Source of the DNA: Phallusia mammillata
Lineage: Eukaryota > Chordata > Ascidiacea > Phlebobranchia > Ascidiidae
DNA length: 64,000 nt
Assembly: GCA_003260075.1 (NCBI GenBank)
Contig: QLIY01000031.1
Location: forward strand, 297,652-361,651
Reading direction: 5' to 3'
Shown here: positions 47,101 to 56,200 of the stretch, in pieces
Layout of the letters: the number at the start of each line of letters is the position of its first letter
Numbering within the stretch: position 1 is the stretch's first letter
Program-made: the position numbers and the translations under genes
The notes under the pieces: generated by a model
Told to the model about the DNA's origin: nothing
The model's input: the letters and a program-made list of their open reading frames with translations, nothing else
Database searches by the model: none

Positions 47101-49113
47101 ACAACAAATTTTGTTGAACCTTAACTGGAGATTTCAAAATTAGTTTTTAAGGATACCATTTTGACTCCAACAGCACTAATTTTTTCCCAAATAATTAGCC
47201 CTTCTAGCTTTAAAGGTCAGCAAATCTGTCCCAGGCTGTATGCGTAAACAGATATCGGCCGAATAAAATAACACCTGTATTTTTTTTCTTTATTTCCCCC
47301 TTATTTCAGTTGTTTCAGCATGTTTCTATGTTTTAGCCTCAATCAATGCTTCGACAGCCAGTAGTCTTCATGACTTACAAGGGCAAGGGTACAACAAGAA
47401 TCACGTGGTAAGCTAAAAATAACTCTAGTCCTTTGCATTTAAAAAAAAAACGCTGCAGCTGTAATGTCACAATGTGCTTACCCTTAAATAATGTCGCCGA
47501 AGCCTTGTGTTTTAAAGCAGAAATGCTGTTTTGACTATAAACCAACCCTTGCATGCATATTAAAGCAAATATCAAATAAAATTAAGTCAGCGTTCGTGAT
47601 AAAAGGCATGTCCTGTGCTTTTCAAGTTGACTACGCAGCTTCCTTGTAGCTGTAAATGTTCACTTGTTCTTGTAGTCGGCTTACGAAAAGCAACAAGCGG
47701 CATTTCACCACCATACCAACACACCTCCACCCGCCTTCAATCTCCAGGTTATTTAACACTAAATCGAACTGCTTTTCCTTTGCACCGAATCGATTGCAGT
47801 TTCATGATTAATTTGTTTTACCTCATTTTTTCCTTGAATCACAATGCACAGTTTTTTTTTCATGAAAATAATTGTTTCTGAATGGTTGCGGATAATTTCA
47901 AACAATGCGATTTTAAGTAAGCTACAGACAGTGCAAAGTGGCCTAGAATCACAGCTAGTGACTAGACATTCGCTAGCATAGCCACTTTTTCAGGAGCAAT
48001 AGGCTTAAAAGCCTTACCTTTTCAAATTGAAATTTTACACAGCTGGTCATAAACCACAGTAAAACTGGCCCCACAATAGCCAAGCAACTGCTTGGAAACA
48101 AAAGTGGTGTCAAAACAGTGTGCACTGTCTGCAACTTACTTATTATGTAATGACTTCATACTTTTTCAATGATGTTTATTTTTTTATGTTGTTGCTGAAT
48201 CACATGTGTTATTCACACATCATACACATCTTTGACACTGTTATGAATCGAATGTTTACTTTATTTGTAACAAAACCCAACCCATTTGTTCTTTGTCACA
48301 AAAACATCAATTTATACAAATGCTGAAGAAAAAGCTTACAACTGTTTCTAAAACCTTTCTTACTTTCACAGACACTAACTGCTGCCATGGCAGCCGCTAA
48401 CAATGCTGGGGCCGGTGGTGGGGCTGCGGGGCCCGGAATGAGTCCGTACACCCAGTCTCCATTTATGACAATGTTACCAACTCACCCAAACTCTCAGATT
48501 CATCTTCATGTGCAGCAGCAACACGGCGATGTAGGGCATGGTGTTGGATCACAAAGAGGGCAGGTAAAAAAACTAAACCTTTTTGTAATAATGTAGCGTG
48601 AGTCTTTGTTTCCCACCTTTTCAGTGTCAGATTCAAATCTTTAAATTTGTAAGAAGTTACATTCAAGGCCCAATCATTTGTTATAGTGTTTTCTTTGCGT
48701 TGTGACGTGCTTGCGTTTAATTCTTTTTTTTTCGATTTGTTTATCGTGCACTGTACTAGTTGCATTCAGTGTTATTTACCCTGATGAAGACGACCTGTAT
48801 AGGATGTCGAAACGTTGGAATAAAAATACATTTGCCAGAAGAGCTCTACAAACTTGAAGTTACATTTAAGCTCACAAGTTTTTAAAAAAACATCATTGTG
48901 ACAAAAAACTCCTCAGAAAAATTACAGTGTACAAAGCAATTGAATCAAATACTTTTCTGTGTTATTTAAGTTTTAAACATTTGCCTGTTTTGACTATCAT
49001 TGAATTACAACATGTATCTATTAATAATCCTTTTTTGTACACAGAATACAAACACTATTGGAAAATCAACTGCAAAGCCTGGATTTGGCAGTGCACCATA
49101 CTGGGGCAACTAA
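29200..49113 (+). CDS. UBAP2: UBAP2/UBAP2L/lingerer protein, complete (32 exons)
   Basis: Family role: UBA-domain RNA-granule and ubiquitin-binding protein; Drosophila lingerer and human UBAP2L act in stress granules and growth control. Exons: 29200-29268, 30233-30316, 30484-30597, 30819-30996, 31112-31256, 31572-31734, 32219-32314, 33128-33305, 33488-33621, 34180-34325, 35099-35270, 36218-36319, 36486-36659, 36783-36961, 37253-37346, 37618-37689, 37911-37998, 38935-39148, 39630-39718, 40600-40703, 41069-41262, 41701-41894, 43623-43759, 43915-43986, 44106-44206, 44922-45037, 46381-46517, 46623-46707, 47337-47407, 47676-47747, 48372-48563, 49045-49113. They join in one frame of 1344 residues plus stop. 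An in-frame TAA at 29194-29196 precedes the ATG. Landmarks: UBA 24-89, RG tract about 130-197, KIPAAAVEMPG about 585, GPPNLPLGVPPLLPN about 1012, KHNVNV near 1188 and terminal APYWGN. Vertebrate UBAP2 and UBAP2L are paralogues, so this is likely their single pro-orthologue. Confidence 0.94.
29877..30178. mobile_element. hAT-type MITE in UBAP2 intron 1
   Basis: Ends CAGGGATCGGCAACC and GGGTTGTCGACCCTTG, between GTGCAGTG (29869-29876) and GTGTAGTG (30179-30186), 7 of 8 matching. It ends 54 bases before exon 2. Confidence 0.75.
30233..31256 (+). other. UBAP2: UBAP2 UBA domain and RG-rich tract (exons 2-5)
   Basis: Exons 2-3 encode AEQMRLAQIID, then VMEVTGTTEDNARTALYDAN and AIELILENG, a three-helix UBA domain. 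Exon 4 opens with WETAGRKKSKG, equivalent to the conserved WEMVGKKKG after the UBA in UBAP2L. Exons 4-5 encode an arginine/glycine tract (RGRGRGRN, RRGRGRGG, SRGRQPGRGPRR) of the type methylated by PRMT1 in UBAP2L. Methylation here is inference. Confidence 0.9.
31757..32040. mobile_element. ATCGG-rich MITE remnant in UBAP2 intron
   Basis: AGACTGATTATCGGCGCCGA near the left and AATATCGGTTATTGGCG near the right recall a MITE whose other copy may be the ATCGGTCTATC block at 40490-40555. Termini and target duplication are not resolved. Confidence 0.35.
32558..32886. mobile_element. hAT-type MITE interrupted by an assembly N
   Basis: Ends CAGTGGTTCTCAACC and GGTTGAGAACCACTG, with TTGTGGTA (32550-32557) and TTGTAGTA (32887-32894), 7 of 8 matching. 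A single N at 32847 sits between two copies of the same right-end segment, so the true element is probably about 33 bases shorter. Confidence 0.85.
34558..34922. mobile_element. hAT-type MITE in UBAP2 intron
   Basis: Starts TAGGGATGTGCC and ends GGTCCATCCCTA, with a perfect 8-bp duplication CTAAATAT (34550-34557, 34923-34930). GAGCACCGAGCA recurs inside. A decayed relative lies just upstream at about 34460-34530. Confidence 0.88.
36783..36961 (+). other. UBAP2: UBAP2 family signature exon (DUF3697 region)
   Basis: Exon 14 begins IPAAAVEMPG and ends with FDLQFGIDD, matching the UBAP2L block IPALAVEMPG and LNLQFG. This block is the best diagnostic for the family outside the UBA domain. The exon enters in phase 0 and leaves in phase 2, with an unusual acceptor whose base before AG is A (CCAAG). 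Confidence 0.88.
37368..37560. mobile_element. hAT-type MITE between UBAP2 exons 15 and 16
   Basis: Ends CAGGGGTCTCCAACTC and GAGTTTAAGACCCCTG, with a perfect 8-bp duplication CTATACAT (37360-37367, 37561-37568). It makes up most of a 271-bp intron, starting 22 bases after the exon. Confidence 0.88.
38040..38280. mobile_element. Palindromic repeat, diverged copy
   Basis: Left arm near 38048 (TGACCCAAATAGATGTAAAA) and right arm near 38249 (TTTACATCTATTTGGACC) are inverted copies, with an AAGCATTTGTCGAACTG core. The downstream TTAAACTTATAAACAGATC is shared with the region after the copy at 2841. Confidence 0.55.
38416..38885. mobile_element. hAT-type MITE before UBAP2 exon 18
   Basis: Ends CAGTGCCTGTCAACC and GGTTGAAAAGCACTG, with a perfect 8-bp duplication CTCTAGAG (38408-38415, 38886-38893). 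The right half is rich in GTACACC repeats. The duplication is itself palindromic. Confidence 0.88.
41323..41632. mobile_element. TTTCGG/GGTCCATCCC repeat in UBAP2 intron
   Basis: The left side ATGCACTTAAGTTTCGG and right side TTTTGGTCCATCCCTA resemble hAT-type ends like those at 34558-34922. Inside, 41406-41432 shares TTGCCAGAAGAGCTCT with 48828-48857. The target duplication is not clear. Confidence 0.5.
41943..42060. mobile_element. Left end of hAT-like element
   Basis: GGTGGTTCTCAAACTTTTC followed by GGTGCGTTTTGCAGGCAGAC. It resembles the fragment at 51972 (CAGTGGTTCTCCAACTTTTT, then CACTTGGCAGGCTGACCACA). No right end is seen in either copy. Confidence 0.4.
42241..43268. mobile_element. 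Putative 1-kb element with ATGGGTCCCC ends
   Basis: ATGGGTCCCC at 42241 and GGGGACCCAT at 43259-43268 are perfect 10-bp inverted ends. A CCCCTTCCCTGAAGGGG hairpin follows the left end. No coding frame and no clear target duplication. GGGACCCATAAT pieces at 10118 and 22974, and TGTCCCCTTCAGGAAAGG near 19684, suggest relatives. Confidence 0.45.
45056..45750. mobile_element. hAT element with decayed transposase in UBAP2 intron 26
   Basis: Ends CAGGGTTGCCAGAT and ATGGCAACCCTG, with a perfect 8-bp duplication TGTGAGAG (45048-45055, 45751-45758). AAAAAGCCAAA repeats near both ends. Same family as 15738-17503. It begins 18 bases after exon 26. Confidence 0.9.
45174..45480 (-). pseudogene. hAT transposase C-terminal fragment
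   Basis: Minus-strand frames encode PISNAVVERVFSL, CIKTKARNRLQL and IRAEL, a better preserved hAT dimerisation region than the copy at 16893-17161. Only about 100 residues remain and the N-terminal DDE part is absent, so the element cannot be autonomous. Confidence 0.72.
48783..48858. repeat. GATGAAGACGACC..GAAACGTTGG repeat tail
   Basis: The segment reads GATGAAGACGACCTG then GTCGAAACGTTGGAATAAAA, a motif common at the 3' ends of retroelement-like repeats in many animals, followed by TTGCCAGAAGAGCTCT shared with 41406-41432. It lies in the last UBAP2 intron. The family is not assigned. Confidence 0.45.
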
Positions 49114-50185
49114 ACTCAACTGTCAATGTTAACTGTTTGTTTGTCTATTCCCTTCTTTTGCCCCAGCTATGTGCCACCTGTACCTTGTATTATACTGTTT
49201 CATCCATTCAGTTTAGTACCTTAATAATCTCGAAGCTTATGTGGCTGTCTTTTCAACAAGATGCCCTCATTTATTTTTTGTACAAAAAGCTCTTGTTGGC
49301 ATGTGCTATTTGTAGTAAAACGACTGTGTTGTCACGTGTTTTGTATTGCTTCGCTTTTTCAAGGTCCAATGTCCCGTGTGGCCTAGCTCTCTTCCCATTT
49401 TAGGACTCGATCTTGCTCCCAAACATGTCACTGACAGTTATTACAAATTGCTCTTTTTTCCTTCCCCCCACCATACACAGCTTTGACATGTTGATTATGT
49501 TCATGGTGGCCCATGTATGTTCTCAAATGCATTCAATGTTTGGTGTTTGCAAAGTCATTTAGGACACCCTCTGTTAAGTCAGTAAAATACTTATCAATTC
49601 AAAGGCAAAGACTGCAGTAAATCGGTACTCTAAACATGTGAAAGAAACAGCCCAATTGTATAGATTTGCTGCACTCAGCTGTCAACACACTTGGTTATGG
49701 GTTTTGCATTCATGGCTAATCTATTTGTACAAACAGCACTCAAAACTGTAATAAATTTTGTTCTGTCTGAAAAATGTACACTAGCTTTCCACGCTGACTA
49801 TTCTGGGCGAAATGTGTTAGATAACAGATGAAGGGTTTTTTACCCCCTTTGAATTAGCTTGGTTTTTCAAAGTTCCATGCAATCCAAACTTCTGTTTGTA
49901 ATAGTCTACCGTTTGTATTTTGAGCTCCATCAGTTACATGAACATAAACCCAACCTGTAGATGCCTGTTTGGTGATTTGTATTAGCAAAAGGCAGAAGTC
50001 TGAAGTTAGCACCAGAGTAGACGAGTTAAAATCTAGTTCCAGTGTAAAAAACAAATGTCAACAGATGTTAAAAAACTGCACCACTAATAAAAATGTTTAA
50101 AACCTGGACCAAAAGTGTAAGTGCATGAGGCAACACAAAAAACAGTAAAGTACAATTATTGATTTTAAAAACCAGGAGAAATCAG
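49114..50185. other. Convergent 3' UTR region of UBAP2 and pygopus
   Basis: The plus-strand UBAP2 stop and the minus-strand pygopus stop are 1073 bases apart, tail to tail. Plus-strand AATAAA hexamers occur at 49750-49755 and 50086-50091, either of which could end UBAP2. For pygopus the nearest minus-strand AATAAA I see is far downstream at 49274-49269, inside the UBAP2 3' UTR, so the two transcripts may overlap. A long plus-strand open frame across 48927-49403 is in the wrong frame for UBAP2 and is not coding. Confidence 0.5.
49750..49755 (+). terminator. UBAP2: Candidate poly(A) signal of UBAP2
   Basis: An AATAAA hexamer lies 637 bases past the stop codon, followed by a T-rich stretch. A second AATAAA is at 50086-50091. 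No transcript data, so the choice is a guess. Confidence 0.4.
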
Positions 50186-51316
50186 TTAAGCTGCTGATGT
50201 GAGATGATCAAACAACTGGTGCCTTGGTTGCACTGAAAAAATTTCCTTGTTTTGTAAACAAACATCGCATGCCCAAATTGCAAGCTCTTCTGATTTAAGA
50301 TGACTATAGGCAGCTTCTGTTAGTCCTACACAAGTGCGGTGGTACCACTGTCGACAGCTAGCCAGGCAACGAATTACATCATCAGTTGAGGCGATGTCAT
50401 TGGAACAACTTTTACATTTCTGTGGAAGCACAGGGGGTATAGAATGTGGAACAACATTATGATCCATGCTTTCTTGACTAGCTGCCTTTTCAGCCTCTGC
50501 CTTCTTAGATTCGGCTGACGGCTTCTTTTCAGACTTTTTTCGCGACTTACTAGATGGCTCACTGCTTTTGGGTGATTTGCCTTCAGTTTTGCTTGAGCTA
50601 GTGGATGTTTTACGTCCAGATGTGCTTGGGGATGGTAACTGAGCAGGGGGTCGGGTCAGCGCTTTCATTTGCCCAGTATTTTGAAGCATGTGTCCATGGT
50701 TTCCACCAGACATCATACCTGCTCCCATGCTTTGATTATCCATCATCACACTATCTGGTCCAGGTGAACCCAATGGCCCCATCCCTGGCCGCACACTGTT
50801 CATATGCATTCTTGGCGAAGCCCTAAAAGGGGGCATACCTGGACCATAAGGGGGCCTGTTCATGTAGCCATTGTTTGGCATGTTGGGATTTGGTGTCATA
50901 TTATGATGGTAACCTGGGTGTGTGCTCATTCCATTGTTGCTGTGCATTGGTACATTCCAGCCAGGTCCAACAGGTCCACCAGGTCCAGGATATCGCATTC
51001 CATGAAGTTCCGGCCGTCCTGGAAATCCAGGGTATGGGGACCCCATTCCTCCGCCGGGGGCTTGGAGTCGGACCATGGGCTGATTGGGGAAAAATCCAGG
51101 GCCCATTTTCATTGAGTTTTGTGGGGGATCGTCAAAAGGATTAGAAGCAACAAGATGAGTTGCGGAAGGGTTGGGAGGTGGAACTATATCTCCTGCTCCT
51201 GGGGAAGTTGTGCTAGTATCCTTTGATGTTGCAGAGGTTTTCCTGGCCTTTTTTGATTCTTGAGATTCCTTTTTCTTAGGCATGGTATTTAAGTGAACCA
51301 AATATACAGCATCCAA
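50186..51316 (-). CDS. pygo: Pygopus, nuclear Wnt cofactor (PHD finger)
   Basis: 376 codons in one uninterrupted frame. Pygopus binds BCL9/Legless and H3K4-methylated tails in the nucleus and helps beta-catenin/TCF activate Wnt targets. The N-terminal homology domain is visible as PPPNPSATHLVASNPFDD at about residues 46-63, including the NPF motif, preceded by Lys-rich sequence (MPKKKESQESKKARK). The middle is Pro/Gly/Met-rich low complexity, followed by a Ser/Lys-rich stretch. The PHD finger spans about 301-353 with ligands C301, C304, C317, C321, H326, C329, C350 and C353 (C4HC3) and the family aromatic WYH. Translation may start at 51316 or at the in-frame ATG at 51283, whose product MPKKKESQ looks more natural. 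Vertebrate pygopus genes are split; here at least the coding part is a single exon. Confidence 0.92.
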   Translation of the reverse strand: MDAVYLVHLNTMPKKKESQESKKARKTSATSKDTSTTSPGAGDIVPPPNPSATHLVASNPFDDPPQNSMKMGPGFFPNQPMVRLQAPGGGMGSPYPGFPGRPELHGMRYPGPGGPVGPGWNVPMHSNNGMSTHPGYHHNMTPNPNMPNNGYMNRPPYGPGMPPFRASPRMHMNSVRPGMGPLGSPGPDSVMMDNQSMGAGMMSGGNHGHMLQNTGQMKALTRPPAQLPSPSTSGRKTSTSSSKTEGKSPKSSEPSSKSRKKSEKKPSAESKKAEAEKAASQESMDHNVVPHSIPPVLPQKCKSCSNDIASTDDVIRCLASCRQWYHRTCVGLTEAAYSHLKSEELAIWACDVCLQNKEIFSVQPRHQLFDHLTSAA

Positions 51317-51502
51317 TAGGTAAATATTATTAGAAAAACTATTTTTTTCTTATTTTTTACATGATTTAATTTGATGAAACTAATGGCAAGGTCATTTCTA
51401 TTTCCTGTGGGTATGGCAAATTTTAAATCATCGAAACATTTTGCACTTTTTATTTGTGTTTCTCGATCTTTCTATTTTTAGTTAAACGGGTAACCTTTCA
51501 AT

Positions 51503-51830
51503 TTCAGAATAACGCTGTAAAGCTATATTATAGTGTCGAACTGAACTCTCAAAAAACACAAAAATATTGCAAGTCTATATTTGTGCTCGAAAGTGTTATG
51601 AATTTCACTTTTTTGACAAGAAACTTTCATTTCAAAGGAATTAGGCAGTATCTATGACAGACTGAAAACTACCAAACTCAGAATAACTGTATCTTAGATT
51701 GTTAATTGTCGAACTCTAAAAGACACAAAAATATTGCAAGTCTATAATTTGCTCCAAAGTGTAATAAAATTAACTTTTCTAAGCAGAAAACTTTGTTTCT
51801 AAAGAATTAAAGTCGTTTCTTACGGAATCT
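51503..51830. repeat. Degenerate two-copy tandem repeat upstream of pygopus
   Basis: Copies at about 51503-51640 and 51677-51830 share CACAAAAATATTGCAAGTCT and a GAAACTTT..AAAGAATTA block, with an offset of about 172 bases. They are diverged, so the duplication is old. Position near the pygopus 5' end makes a regulatory role possible but untested. Confidence 0.6.
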
Positions 51831-52160
51831 GAGATATGCTTTTTTCAAACCACGACAAAATTGAAAAGCGGGGACTGTGACGTTTTTACGCATACTTAAA
51901 AGCTCGTATTTTTTCTAGCGCCTACCGAAAAGCGGATTTTGGCTTGTTTGTTTTCGTAAGCACTTATGGTCAGTGGTTCTCCAACTTTTTTAAGCATACT
52001 GTGCATAAACAAACCAGAACTAACGTTTTTTCGCAATACACTTGGCAGGCTGACCACACAAAAATTATGAAAAGAAAGTTAATTTGCAACTTTTTTGGTG
52101 AGTAAGATTTTTATGACTAAAAGGGAAAAAATAAGGGTAGATACTTTAACACCAAAAACT

Positions 52161-52494
52161 AGCGGCACTGGAGTCCGGTTCACTTTAGGTCAAATGAAAA
52201 ATAGTTTATGATAGTTTATAAGTGCTGTTTAAGCAACTAGAATGCAACTGTTGTTGTAGACTGTAGTGTAGTGGAAAAAACGATGCCCCATGCGCATAAT
52301 TTTTGGGTTCAAATCCCGTTTAATTTTTATCTTTTTTTATCTTTTTTTTGCAGACTTGTAGAAATGCCGGTGGTTAGGGCTATTCGGGTCAAGTGAAGGT
52401 TTAAAATCATAAATGACGTTAAAAACAAGCATTTTTAAACATTTGACCTGACTTTACCTTCTTGACCTAAAGTGAACCGGACTCCAGTGCCGCT
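52161..52494. mobile_element. 334-bp element with perfect 33-bp inverted repeats
   Basis: The 33 bases at 52161-52193 are an exact reverse complement of 52462-52494 (outer part AGCGGCACTGGAGTCCGG). The interior includes a tRNA-like Pol III promoter region near 52262-52320. No obvious target duplication. Superfamily unknown; CACTG-type ends recall CACTA/EnSpm but that is weak. Confidence 0.85.
52262..52320 (+). repeat. tRNA-like A and B boxes inside the TIR element
   Basis: TAGTGTAGTGG near 52264 resembles a Pol III A box and GGGTTCAAATCCC near 52304 is a perfect T-loop/B box, spaced about 40 bases as in tRNA genes. No acceptor-stem pairing is seen, so it is SINE-like and not a tRNA. Confidence 0.5.
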
Positions 52495-53177
52495 TGGAAA
52501 TCTCTCACGTTGGTTAAGCATTACAATCTCTCGGTTTGGCTATAAGCACACATGGTTTCGAGTGGTGTAACTTTACTGTTCCATGTGTTTTCACGATTCA
52601 GTAACTATTGGAAAGCCAGTATCGTTGACCCCACACTTTTACATGTTCCCGGTTTCCTGTTATCTTCAAACAGCCTGATCATAAGCCAGGCTGTTGCGTA
52701 AACTGGGAGTTTCGAAACAGTAGTTACAGTTTTGCAATGATTGCAAGAAAAACGAGTATTAGTTTAAAAATCCAATGTTTTATCGATGATTTATCGCTTT
52801 TCCATCGTTGAATTCTCAGATAAATGAGGCTTGATGTGTGTTGCGTAACCAGAATAAAAGACAAGAACTAAATATATATTCTGTGGATCATGTCGACTCT
52901 ATGCAGCAAGCGTTAAGAATCGTAATAATGAACTTAATTACTAGCAACTGCAGACGACCGTTGTAACCATACATGGGCTGTATATGTTAAACGTTTTAAC
53001 TTAAAATTGTTATCAAAAGCTTTTGCCTTTTTAAAAAAAGTTGAATGGTAGAACAGTCGCTAAATTTACATTTCTGTAGTTAAAAATAATACGAATCAGG
53101 AAGAACTGGACTGGGTATTTATTTTATTTAAAAGCTTTTTGTCTAAAACATTATTCAAAACTATTTTACCAATTCTG

Positions 53178-53183
53178 TTTATT
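53178..53183 (-). terminator. Candidate poly(A) signal of NLR-A
   Basis: Minus-strand AATAAA in a 3' UTR segment (GATGCTTGTGCTAATAAACA) that is also present after NLR-B. A second AATAAA lies at 53118-53123. Conservation between the paralogues favours the first. Confidence 0.45.
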
Positions 53184-53297
53184 AGCACAAGCATCGCGGT
53201 AAACAGCAAAAAAAAAACAAGAAAGGCAGAAAAACCGTGTTGAAAAAGTTTAAAGCTGAAATTTATATTCCCAGGAATTCTTTTGATCGCGTTGAAA

Positions 53298-56200
53298 TCA
53301 ATAAAAAACAATAGTTGAATTCTAAAAATACAATAAAATCACCCTTTATAACATTAAATGGAAATATTAGCTCAAATCTATCATAACATTGCTTACAAAG
53401 TCAAACCACCACAAACTCAATTTAGTAATATCAGGACTACGCAGTGACGTAATACTGTTTACGTCACTATTATTTTTAACAGATGACTCGCTGTATTAAA
53501 AGTTTAGCTTCAAATCGAACAAACGAACTTACGGGAAGTCCGAGTCTTTCCAACTCTTTCTGTAAAATCCGTTTCCCATTTTCAGAAATCCCGCATCTCC
53601 TCAGCCACAATTTCCCAACTGTGCTTAAACAACCAGAAATTATTTTGACTCCCTCATCTCCGAACTCGTTTAAACTCAGATCAAGATTTTCCATCTGTGC
53701 AAGATTTCATGATTTTGTTGCAAATGTGTTAAAGTAAAAAATCGTAAATGACATGATGTCACGTGATGAGTGACATTATTGTGTATTTTATTTAAATGAC
53801 TTTCAGGTTTTGTAATATTAGTAAAATATCCTACCGGCGTTTCCAGTTTCTTTATTGCTTCACACAAAACTTCCAAACCAGTCGCAGAAATCCCACAATC
53901 CAACAGCCACAAATCCCTAACTTTGTTTAAACAACCAGAAATAATTTTGACTTCCTTATGTCCGAAATAGTTGCCACCCAGATCAAGACATATCATCTGT
54001 GCGAAATTTCATGATTAGTTGTTGCAAATGTATTCGGAGTCGCATGCTGATAAGCTACAATCTGCAGTTAAAAATTAAAATAACAAACCGTAGTCTAAAA
54101 ACTATCAAACTGACAAACTGTGATCATAAACCGTTGTGATCTAGTTTCTAAGTTAGAACTAGAATCTAGAACTACAAAATTTAAATAACATAACTTTTTT
54201 TAAAACGAACAAATATAGCCTAAAGCTTGCGACAAACTTTGTATTCAAGTTTGCTAATTCCTTCACAAATCATCTTCAATGAATCCAAGTTCATGTTGCA
54301 TCTACGAAGATCCAGCTTCTCAACAGGTCCACACAACCTCGGAAGGATTTGAGCCAAGGCGTGAGCTGTACTAGATGAGATAGGAGTGTCGCTAAATTCC
54401 AAATCTAATGGGAGAAACTTCGCAAGGGAATCTTTTTCATCATCCGAGCATTCCTGGATGTCAGTCAGCAAATCTAACAAAATATGCAAAAACTTATCCT
54501 AAAACGTGCCCAAATACCTGGTCAAAAGGCTTTACAAGTTAAACTAACACGAAATTTAAACAAAAACGACACCTGTTATTCGGACAATAGTTTTTTTTTT
54601 ATATTCAATTTGCCATTATGGCTAAAATTAATTGGTAGTTTAGGCTGCGTTTCAATAGCTTAGGTTGCGTTTTTGGTACTACAAAATCATAACAAACTAA
54701 ACATAAAACTGTAATAGTTTTAATTGTGTCAAAATTCGCTTTCATGCCATAAATAATAATGTCACGCACCAAGCCGACCAGTGAACCACCTAAAGACATT
54801 ATCGTTTTTTAGGGGTTCTCCATTTATTTCCACTTTCATTTAGCGAGCCACTCCAATTTATTTTAGTTGCGAGCAGATAATGAACAGCACCACCAACAAC
54901 CTTTTCGGTGACGCATAACAACGCCTTTAGAAAGCTTCAAAATATTACCGTATTTAACCGACAAAATATATATAAGCGTGTTTAACTGACTTCTAAACAG
55001 AATTGGTTAGACAAAGATGCGGCTTGATGCGATCAGGTTAATTCAGCATATATTTGGCCTTTGCATACTTCTGGTATAAATTACTTATACTGCGTTTTTC
55101 GATCCATTTTTTACCAGCCTTCGGAATGGGTAAGTAAACAAAGCTGCTACTTATAGTGTCGCCACAAAAACTCGTGACCTTGTGAATTTCGCGTATACCC
55201 TGCCATGCCAACATCCATGATCTAAATGTGCCTTAATCGAAACCCTAAAGCATATTGCGTAGCCTACTTGCTACGTAGTTAACATAAAATAGCTCTTACC
55301 TAACAATTGATGTTTAGAAATGTCGGTTTTCATGAATTCAATGAGTTTGTTTCGAAATTTTGTGGGCTTGTCTAAAAATAAATAATTAGTGCATTGTAGA
55401 CTTTTCGTAAAACAAAGGATGTAAATTAAAGGCATATAGGTAGACATTCCAGAACAGTGTAATTTTCTCGAACATAATTCTATGGTGTTTCTAACTTTAT
55501 ATGATCTAGAGCAGGGGTGGCCAACCGGTCAAAGCCTAAGAGCCACATTTTTTACTGCATTTCCATAAAGAGCCACATTTCTCTCCCATTTTAAAGGCTA
55601 AAAAAAAATTACTCAAAAGATCTTCCCTGCTGAGAAACTTTGCGGTATTTTCATCTAAAGCGCATGCGCCCCAAACTTAGGCGCCGAGTTTTACAAAAAT
55701 GCCAAGTGGCGAAACTAAATTCATTGCGACGTCACTAATGCATTCACCACCAACAATCGCTCAATTCAAACCCAAGAGAGAAACTGCCCATAAAATATAA
55801 CGTTCGTCATAACCCGAACAACACTGATTGAAGCATTATTATTTTGGAACACATTTGTTGTAAATATTGCTGTTGCTTTGTGTCTCATTCGCATTGTACG
55901 CAACAATGAGCAACCAGTCATTGTTCAACAATCGAATATATGCCATCATAATTAAGCCATTATTGCCATATAAGGTTTCAGTTTAAAGGCATGATTTGTG
56001 GCCATACGGATAATAAGTTTGTTCAAAAGCAAAATTGGTAAAGCTTTATTTTATATTTCACGATTTTTGTACCAGATCGCCACATACTAACCAAAATATA
56101 CACAGTGGCCCCAAACTTCGACAACGACGTAAGAGCCGCATAAAACAAGACGAAGAGCTGCATGCGGCTCGCGAGCCGCGGGTTGGCCACCCCTGATCTA

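Larger units (their letters stand above)
51317..53297. other. Spacer between pygopus 5' end and NLR-A 3' end
   Basis: Holds the upstream region of pygopus, a degenerate two-copy tandem repeat (51503-51830), the left end of a hAT-like element near 51972 and a 334-bp TIR element (52161-52494). The part below 53298 includes the NLR-A 3' UTR. No other gene is supported. Confidence 0.5.

Noticed and set aside
48463..48765. Minus-strand open frame of 100 codons
   Set aside because: It is antisense to UBAP2 exon 31 and its intron; no support.
48927..49403. Plus-strand open frame of 158 codons
   Set aside because: It overlaps the last UBAP2 exon in another frame and runs through the 3' UTR; the composition is not protein-like.
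53096..53311. Minus-strand frame resembling a single transmembrane helix after the NLR-A LRRs
   Set aside because: The matching region in NLR-B does not keep this frame, while the short tail exon ending STIVFY keeps phase in both genes; so this is 3' UTR.
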